Source: Bacteroidota bacterium
GTDB taxonomy: Bacteria > Bacteroidota > Bacteroidia > Chitinophagales > LD1
Reading direction: 5' to 3'
DNA: 11,912 nucleotides
Assembly (NCBI GenBank): GCA_018267355.1
Contig: JAFDYP010000271.1
Coordinates: forward strand, 1 to 11,912
In this document: positions 7,075 through 11,912 of the stretch, piece after piece
Layout of the letters: every line of letters starts with the position of its first letter
Numbering within the stretch: position 1 is the stretch's first letter
The notes under the pieces: generated by a model
Seen by the model: the letters and a program-made list of their open reading frames with translations, nothing else
The model's database searches: none
What the model was told of the DNA's origin: nothing
Position numbers and translations under genes: made by a program

Positions 7075-7249
7075 CTGTACTGTCCAAAATTGACACACTG
7101 CACACACCTGTCAGGGGCAAAATGGCCGCTCACCTCCTGTGTCTCATGGGTTTAAAATGTACTTTTATACTGACAGGCACCGTACCGAAAAACATTATGC
7201 CCGTCTTTGCGTAAAACATTCTGGAATACATCACAGACCCGTGCCCGTT

Positions 7250-9967
7250 TTGAGAAAGCATTGTGCCCTTATACTGATATTTCTTTGCTCCATAGCCGGA
7301 GCAGAGGCACAGGGGCTATTGGGCAAGATCACCGACAATGATAGCGCGGCCACAGTGCTCTTTCAGGCCGAGATCACCCAATACCAGGACGGCAAAGCGA
7401 TAGGCACTTACAAGACCTATTATGACGGCTCCTATCGGATCAAGGTGAAACCCAATCAGACCTACGAACTCAAGGTCACCTATCCTGGTCGCTCAGACAC
7501 CACAGTCACTATCACCACAGACAAGTTTGGCACGCTGGCCATAGGCAGCCTCAACATTTCTTTGCGGAAAAACGGCTTGCGCCTGATGGGCTATATCCTG
7601 GACCAGGAAGACGATATACCGATCAAAGACGCGGGTATCATTATCCGCAATGTAATGACGCGCAAGGAGGATAAGTACTTCACAGATGTGAATGGCTACT
7701 ACAATCTCAAAATGGATTTTGAGACAAACTATACCTTCAAGATCGATAAGCGCTCCCCCGGTATCATCAATAAATTTCAGGATACCAGTTTCAATATTTC
7801 CACTATTGGATTCAATCAGCCGCTGGATTTCCGCCTGGATATCCGCCTGGGTCCCGCGCGCGATTTCGTAAAAGAGCGGCCGGAGTATGACCCCTATGCA
7901 CGTCCTGACAATAAAAACCTAAAACCTGTAGTGCAGGTCATGGGCAAAAAGGATTCTGCCCGCCTGCGCCAGCAGACTGCCGCCATAGCTGAGCTGGACC
8001 GCAAACTGGGCAGCAAAGATTCTGCTATAGCATCCATAGATCAAAAGCTCAAGACCATAAGCACTACTAAGCAAGATGAGAAACAGGCGCTGAATACAGA
8101 GTCAGAACAAAAGCAAAAAGAAGCTGCTGAGCGCCAGCGTGCAGAAAATGAACGGAAGGTACAGGCAGAGCTGAAGAAGCGCGAAGCTGAAAAGGCCGAA
8201 GCTGATCTCAAGGTACAGCAGGATGCCGCCGCCGAAGCTAAAAAGAATGAAGGGGCTGCCGCTGCTGCCCGGCATAAAGAAGAACAACGTGCCGCAGCAG
8301 AGCTGAAAGCAAAGCAGGCTGCGGAAGCGGCTGAAGCTGTCAAACAAGCCAAGGCAAAGAAGGAGCAGGAGGAGGAAATAGAAAAGGCACGACTGGCCAA
8401 ACTGCGTGAGGAGGTAGAGAAAGAAGAACTGATCCGCATCGAGCAGGAGCGCAAGGAGAAGGAAGCCGCAGCACAGGTGCACCAGCAAGAGACACCGGCA
8501 GCCACTGTCTCTCCTGATCAGCAGCGCATAGATAGAGAGGCGCTGGCGCTGGCACGAGCAGATAGCGCACTGGCCGCAGATGAGGCCCGCCGCATACAGA
8601 GTGGCAAGCCTCGCATCGTGGCAAATAAAGAAGAGAAGAAGCCAGAGATAAAGAGTGCCCTGACACGTGAGGAGAAAGAAGCCGAGGCTATAGCCCGGGC
8701 AGACAGCGCTATAGCCGCAGCCAAAGCTAAGAAGGCCAAAGTAGAAGAACCTGCAGTAGCCAAGGCGGATGTGACGCCGGATAAGACAAAGCAATCAGCG
8801 CAGAAGGATCAGGGCAAGATCTCCTATACCGTGGTGCCTTCGGATAGTGCTATGACCGAAGCGGAGCGCCGCGAGCAGAAGGAGCAGGACCTCGCCAAAA
8901 TGAAAAAGGCACGCGCTGAGGCTGAGGCTAAGATGCTGGCAGAGAGAAGGGACAAAGAAGCTCAGGAAAAGGCTGCAAAAAGAGAAAGTAAGCGACTGGC
9001 CAGAGAGCTGGCGGAGAAAGAAAAGATGCGCAAGCGCCAGATGGAAGACGACCTGAAGCGGGCAGAAGATGTAGCCCGCCTCAATGCTAAAAAGAATGAA
9101 GCTGAGAGACAGCAGCGGGAGCTGGAGGCGCGGCGCGCACAGGAGGAGGCAGAGCGTATGAAGCTCATCTCTGAGCGCGACAAACTCATAAATGATCAGC
9201 AGGTATCGGTAGTGAAGAATACAGAGGCAAAAGACAGCAGGCCTGGAGCAAGCCACTCTGTACCGGCCAGCGATCAGGCACTCTTGGACTCTAGCCACGT
9301 AGTAGTACTCAATACGAGCACACATGCAGTAGGCAGAGCGGTCACGACGCACGGTCTCGTCAGGAATGGCCAGACCGAAGAACCGGTGGCGGGTGTCTCT
9401 ATCAATATCCGCAGGCTGAATGGTCTCGTGTCTCAGGAGGTCACTTCTGACTCCGCAGGCAGTTATACTTTTGCGGTAGACAGCGGATACTTCTATCTGG
9501 TATCTTACTTCCGCGAGGGCTATGAGATCAGCAAGCAGATACTGGACCTGACCTCTTACAAAAAGCCCCAGTACACCATGCTCATACAGTATCTCAAGGA
9601 GCATGATGAGTTTGACCCTGCGGCACGCATGCCATTCGTGCAGTTTGAAAAAAACAGCTCCAGGGTGCCGTCAGACCTGTGGGGCGAGCTAGAGCCTATC
9701 GTAAAAATGATGCAGGACATCCCACAGCTCAAGATGAAGATCTATGGCATGGCCTCTGCCGATGAGGACTACCCTATGGAGCTATCTGTGACCCGTGCCC
9801 GCATGGTGGCAGATATGATGATGGAGGCCGGCATCAAGCCGCTCCGCCTGCGCATCAATGGCCTGGGGGATCTCCGTCCACGCTCTGGCTGTACCGAGGG
9901 CAAGGAATGTACCCAGGACCAGTACCGCCAGGACCGGGCTGTCCTCTACAAAGTCGTAAAAGAGTAA
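7250..9967 (+). CDS. Exported beta-sandwich / long coiled-coil / OmpA-like envelope protein
   Basis: About 905 residues from a TTG at 7250. This start gives a clean signal peptide (RKH, hydrophobic core, AEA cleavage before Gln21). GTG at 7241, ATG at 7157 and GTG at 7139 are alternatives, but they place 3-37 extra residues before it. Domains: two carboxypeptidase-regulatory/Cna-B-like beta sandwiches (about 21-103 and 110-198); a highly charged Ala/Glu/Lys/Arg heptad-type region (about 235-653), TolA-like in composition; a third Cna-B-like domain (about 700-778); and a divergent OmpA/MotB-like domain (796-905) with LSVTRARMV and a GC-x5-C insert before QDRA. The insert is typical of Bacteroidota OmpA proteins, but the usual NRR is DRA and the GHTD motif is GMAS. 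Two near-copies of ARADSALAA occur at 435-443 and 482-490. It is probably periplasmic or outer-membrane attached, with the last domain near peptidoglycan. Confidence 0.85.
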   Translation: MRKHCALILIFLCSIAGAEAQGLLGKITDNDSAATVLFQAEITQYQDGKAIGTYKTYYDGSYRIKVKPNQTYELKVTYPGRSDTTVTITTDKFGTLAIGSLNISLRKNGLRLMGYILDQEDDIPIKDAGIIIRNVMTRKEDKYFTDVNGYYNLKMDFETNYTFKIDKRSPGIINKFQDTSFNISTIGFNQPLDFRLDIRLGPARDFVKERPEYDPYARPDNKNLKPVVQVMGKKDSARLRQQTAAIAELDRKLGSKDSAIASIDQKLKTISTTKQDEKQALNTESEQKQKEAAERQRAENERKVQAELKKREAEKAEADLKVQQDAAAEAKKNEGAAAAARHKEEQRAAAELKAKQAAEAAEAVKQAKAKKEQEEEIEKARLAKLREEVEKEELIRIEQERKEKEAAAQVHQQETPAATVSPDQQRIDREALALARADSALAADEARRIQSGKPRIVANKEEKKPEIKSALTREEKEAEAIARADSAIAAAKAKKAKVEEPAVAKADVTPDKTKQSAQKDQGKISYTVVPSDSAMTEAERREQKEQDLAKMKKARAEAEAKMLAERRDKEAQEKAAKRESKRLARELAEKEKMRKRQMEDDLKRAEDVARLNAKKNEAERQQRELEARRAQEEAERMKLISERDKLINDQQVSVVKNTEAKDSRPGASHSVPASDQALLDSSHVVVLNTSTHAVGRAVTTHGLVRNGQTEEPVAGVSINIRRLNGLVSQEVTSDSAGSYTFAVDSGYFYLVSYFREGYEISKQILDLTSYKKPQYTMLIQYLKEHDEFDPAARMPFVQFEKNSSRVPSDLWGELEPIVKMMQDIPQLKMKIYGMASADEDYPMELSVTRARMVADMMMEAGIKPLRLRINGLGDLRPRSGCTEGKECTQDQYRQDRAVLYKVVKE

Positions 9968-10072
9968 TTTCACTCACTATCTGCTCCATTATTTATTTCG
10001 GGACTACAGACTAACTTGTATGCTCACTAGTCATTTATTACATTGGCATATTAGCACATTTACCACATTACT

Positions 10073-10432
10073 ATGATCACCAGAGATTTTGCCCATCACT
10101 TTGCCGCAGAGTGGATCGCCTCGTGGAATGGTCACGACCTGCAGCGTGTACTCAGTCACTATACAGATGACTTTGAGATGAGTACGCCCTTTATCGTCAC
10201 CCTGATGAATGAACCATCGGGCACACTCAAGGGAAAGGAAAAGGTTGGCGCCTATTGGGGTGCAGCCCTGCGGAAATACACCGACCTACGCTTTGAGCTG
10301 ATAGACATACTCTACGGCGTAGATACAGTCGTGATCTACTATCGCAGTATCCTTGGCAAGAAGTCAGCCGAAGTTTTCTTGTTTGACTCCTCCGGAAAGG
10401 TTAGGAAAGCTATCGCCCACTACGATCAGTGA
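10073..10432 (+). CDS. NTF2/SnoaL-like small cytoplasmic protein
   Basis: A 119-residue protein without a signal peptide. It has the cone-shaped NTF2-like pattern: N-terminal helix ending in WIASWNGHDLQRVLSHYTDDF, a conserved-looking F-P-F segment, a Gly-Lys-rich turn (LKGKEKVGAYW) and four beta strands ending IAHYDQ. SnoaL-like members include enzymes (isomerases, cyclases, hydrolases) and non-enzymatic ligand binders. Asp/His residues in the N-terminal helix region (His21, Asp22, Tyr30, Asp32, Asp33) could line a pocket, but no specific activity can be assigned. The length is typical. The start at 10073 is the first ATG. The gene is preceded by 105 bases without a clear promoter; TAACTTGT at 10012 is a poor -7 match. 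It may be read through from the upstream gene. Confidence 0.85.
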   Translation: MITRDFAHHFAAEWIASWNGHDLQRVLSHYTDDFEMSTPFIVTLMNEPSGTLKGKEKVGAYWGAALRKYTDLRFELIDILYGVDTVVIYYRSILGKKSAEVFLFDSSGKVRKAIAHYDQ

Positions 10433-10533
10433 TCCCCGGGTCGATGGCTCCGGCTATCTCGCAGTCTAAGAAAAATTGCGATTGTATTTGTAGGTCTCTC
10501 TGTGTTCTATAGGGCTCAAAATGTATTCTGTAT

Positions 10534-10579
10534 TTAAAGTCTTTCAGCAGGGAGATTCTCCCTTTGGGGATTTAGGGGC
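10534..10579 (+). repeat. G-rich dispersed repeat, copy 2 (upstream of fbp), with 18-base insert
   Basis: TTAAAGTC (10534-10541) and the 20-base core CCCTTTGGGGATTTAGGGGC (10560-10579) both match copy 1 exactly, but here they are separated by 18 extra bases (10542-10559). The insert creates GGGAG-ATT-CTCCC, a hairpin that competes with the core's CCC-TTT-GGG. It ends 43 bases before the fbp ATG. Confidence 0.7.
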
Positions 10580-10595
10580 CGCTTTCCTATCTTTA
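10563..10595 (+). promoter_or_regulatory. Candidate fbp promoter with -33 element inside the repeat
   Basis: TTTG (10563-10566), 21 bases, then TATCTTTA (10588-10595), which departs from TAnnTTTG only at the last base. Transcription would start near 10601, about 22 bases before the ATG at 10623. AGAAGG at 10613-10618 could serve as a ribosome binding site, four bases from the start codon. Confidence 0.45.
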
Positions 10596-10622
10596 CCGCA
10601 CACAAAGACAAAAGAAGGCACC

Positions 10623-11594
10623 ATGCAAAAAGGACGCGACCTCGCAGGATTTCTACACGAGACAGCAGCGGCAGATATCGCTAAACTTATCACCTCAATA
10701 GCAGAGGGCACTAAAGAGCTCTCTCACGCTGTGCGCAACCTCGGTGCCATGGGTCTCGGTGGCTCTATGGACGTGACCAATGTGCAAGGCGAAACAGTGC
10801 AGAAGCTCGACGACCATAGCAATAATGTAATGATGAGGGTCTGCAAGGACAGCGGTACCTGCGCCGGCTATCTCAGCGAGGAGAATGAAGACATCGTCAC
10901 ACTGAATACTGGCGGCAAGTACATCGTTTCTATAGACCCGCTCGATGGTTCGTCCAATATTGATATCGCTGCGCCGGTCGGTACCATCTTCTCCGTGCTG
11001 GAGCGCATCTCTCCGGTAGGTAGCGATGTGACGCGTGAAGATTTCCTCCAGCCGGGGTACAAGACTGTCGCAGCTGGCTACGCCCTCTACGGCAGCTCTA
11101 CGATGCTGGTCTTCAGCACCGGTGCCGGTACACACATCTTTGCACTCAGCACAGATGATAATGGCTACTACCAGACACATCTGCGCATGTTCATACCCGG
11201 CGGTGGCCGCATCTACTCACTCAATCAGGGCAACCTCGGCAAATTTGAATCTACCGCACAGCAGTTCGTAGACTGGTGCATAGCCCACGAGAAGGGACCA
11301 TACTCCCTGCGCTATATCGGCTCTATGGTAGGTGATATGCACCGCACTTTTATCAAGGGAGGGGTCTTCCTCTACCCCGCTGCCAAGGGCGAAAAGCGCG
11401 GCAAGCTCCGCCTTCTCTATGAGTGTATTCCCATGGCTTTTATAACCGAGCATGCCGGTGGCCGCGCCATCAATGGCTCACAGCGCATTCTCGATATCCA
11501 GCCCACTGAGCTGCACGAACGCTGTGCCATCATCATCGGCTGCAAAGACCTCGTCAGTAAATATGAGGAGTTTGCCCAGGCTGTAGCGGTATAA
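10623..11594 (+). CDS. fbp: Class I fructose-1,6-bisphosphatase
   Basis: A 323-residue cytosolic enzyme that hydrolyses fructose 1,6-bisphosphate to fructose 6-phosphate, the irreversible gluconeogenic step. The family motifs are present: LSEEN with metal-ligand Glu86/Glu87, DPLDGSSNID with Asp105 and Asp108, the sugar-phosphate segment RYIGSMVGDMHR (230-241), and the signature KLRLLYECIPMAFITEHAGG with Glu267 as the fourth metal ligand. The length is near the E. coli enzyme (332). The frame is open upstream to an ATG at 10521, but the added 34 residues would be encoded by the dispersed repeat and the promoter. The ATG at 10623 has an AGAAGG upstream and fits the family N-terminus. A possible membrane-protein gene follows after 16 bases with no terminator between, so read-through is likely. 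Confidence 0.97.
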   Translation: MQKGRDLAGFLHETAAADIAKLITSIAEGTKELSHAVRNLGAMGLGGSMDVTNVQGETVQKLDDHSNNVMMRVCKDSGTCAGYLSEENEDIVTLNTGGKYIVSIDPLDGSSNIDIAAPVGTIFSVLERISPVGSDVTREDFLQPGYKTVAAGYALYGSSTMLVFSTGAGTHIFALSTDDNGYYQTHLRMFIPGGGRIYSLNQGNLGKFESTAQQFVDWCIAHEKGPYSLRYIGSMVGDMHRTFIKGGVFLYPAAKGEKRGKLRLLYECIPMAFITEHAGGRAINGSQRILDIQPTELHERCAIIIGCKDLVSKYEEFAQAVAV

Positions 11595-11610
11595 GATTCA
11601 TTCTCCACCT

Positions 11611-11912
11611 ATGAAGATCTCCAGATCCGATATTTTTGAGACGCTGTCATTATCGCTATTCTACCTCATGATGCTGCTCATAGTGGTGGTGATGCTTCCT
11701 TTCATGCCCTTCATATGGCTCGCAGAGCGTAGAAGAATGGCAACCTTTGAGAAGGGGTATCATGCCTTTTTACATCAGATCAATGGCCACATGATATTCT
11801 GCTACAATAGCAGGACCAATAGTAGCGGCTTTGTAAAAGAAAAGATACTGCCCCTATTGCCTCCAGAGGTTCACATAGTATATCTCAACGGAGGGGTACC
11901 AGAGTCGGACTA
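11611..11912 (+). CDS. Single-pass membrane protein of unknown function (partial, 3' end outside window)
   Basis: An open frame from the ATG at 11611 to the window end, 100 codons. After about 12 residues comes one hydrophobic segment (about 13-33, Leu/Val/Met-rich, ending in PFIWLAE). Then three Arg and a soluble stretch with a strand-helix-strand pattern (HMIFCYNSR ... KEKILPLLPPEVHIVYLNGG). The positive residues just after the segment suggest that the soluble part is cytoplasmic. I do not recognise a family. It starts 16 bases after the fbp stop on the same strand, so it may share the fbp transcript; no ribosome binding site is evident. Confidence 0.65.
   Translation, partial: MKISRSDIFETLSLSLFYLMMLLIVVVMLPFMPFIWLAERRRMATFEKGYHAFLHQINGHMIFCYNSRTNSSGFVKEKILPLLPPEVHIVYLNGGVPESD

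Larger units (their letters stand above)
6886..7249. other. Divergent region between hydrolase and coiled-coil protein genes
   Basis: This stretch holds the short inverted repeat at 6933, the hairpin element at 7024-7074 and its possible far arm at 7129-7135. The frame of the downstream gene is open back to a GTG at 7139. That leader (7139-7249) encodes a His/Arg-rich stretch that does not look like real protein, so I treat it as untranslated. No strong promoter motif was found. Confidence 0.45.

Noticed and set aside
7090..7095. TTGACA resembling an E. coli -35 box
   Set aside because: Bacteroidota housekeeping sigma factors do not use this box and no matching downstream element is present.
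7107..7177. CCTGTCAG and CTGACAGG, complementary 8-mers 55 bases apart
   Set aside because: The loop is long, with no intermediate pairing or downstream T-tract; chance is a fair explanation.
8041..9604. Long minus-strand frames, Ser/Cys/Leu/Phe-rich
   Set aside because: They arise from the antisense of the Ala/Glu/Lys-rich coiled coil, a common artefact of low-complexity coding sequence.
1..11912. CRISPR array, tRNA/rRNA genes, transposase or integrase, toxin-antitoxin or defence operon
   Set aside because: No regularly spaced repeats, cloverleaf sequence, transposase motifs or linked defence genes were seen.

Overview
This window looks like chromosomal DNA from a member of the Bacteroidota, most likely a Chitinophagales/Chitinophagaceae-type bacterium. 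The supporting signs are a PKD-domain lipoprotein, an ECF sigma factor of the type common in this phylum, an OmpA-family protein whose C-terminal domain carries the paired-cysteine insert typical of Bacteroidota, promoter-like TAnnTTTG motifs, very weak Shine-Dalgarno sequences, and G-rich intergenic repeats. No tRNA, rRNA, insertion sequence, integrase or CRISPR array was seen.

Layout. 1-727 (minus): 5' part of a PKD-domain lipoprotein gene. 728-1008: AT-rich gap with a candidate promoter, a perfect inverted repeat and the intrinsic terminator of the next gene. 1009-1605 (minus): ECF sigma factor. 1606-2131: divergent 526-base control region with several palindromes and one copy of a dispersed G-rich repeat. 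2132-4975 (plus): uvrA. 4977-5573 (plus): a much more AT-rich gene of uncertain function, weakly DUF3885-like, starting one base after the uvrA stop. 5578-6885 (minus): secreted alpha/beta hydrolase, converging on the previous gene with a 4-base gap. 6886-7249: divergent region with a 12-bp perfect hairpin repeat. 7250-9967 (plus): very long exported protein with beta-sandwich repeats, a roughly 420-residue charged coiled coil and an OmpA-like C-terminus. 10073-10432 (plus): NTF2/SnoaL-like protein. 10433-10622: gap with the second repeat copy, which may supply the -33 promoter element of the next gene. 10623-11594 (plus): class I fructose-1,6-bisphosphatase. 11611-11912 (plus): start of a single-pass membrane protein of unknown function.

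The genes do not form one pathway. They are a mix of housekeeping functions (DNA repair, gluconeogenesis, transcription initiation) and envelope or secreted proteins. The items most worth following up are the coiled-coil OmpA protein, the AT-rich gene attached to uvrA, and the G-rich repeat shared by the upstream regions of uvrA and fbp. I see no convincing new multi-gene system here.
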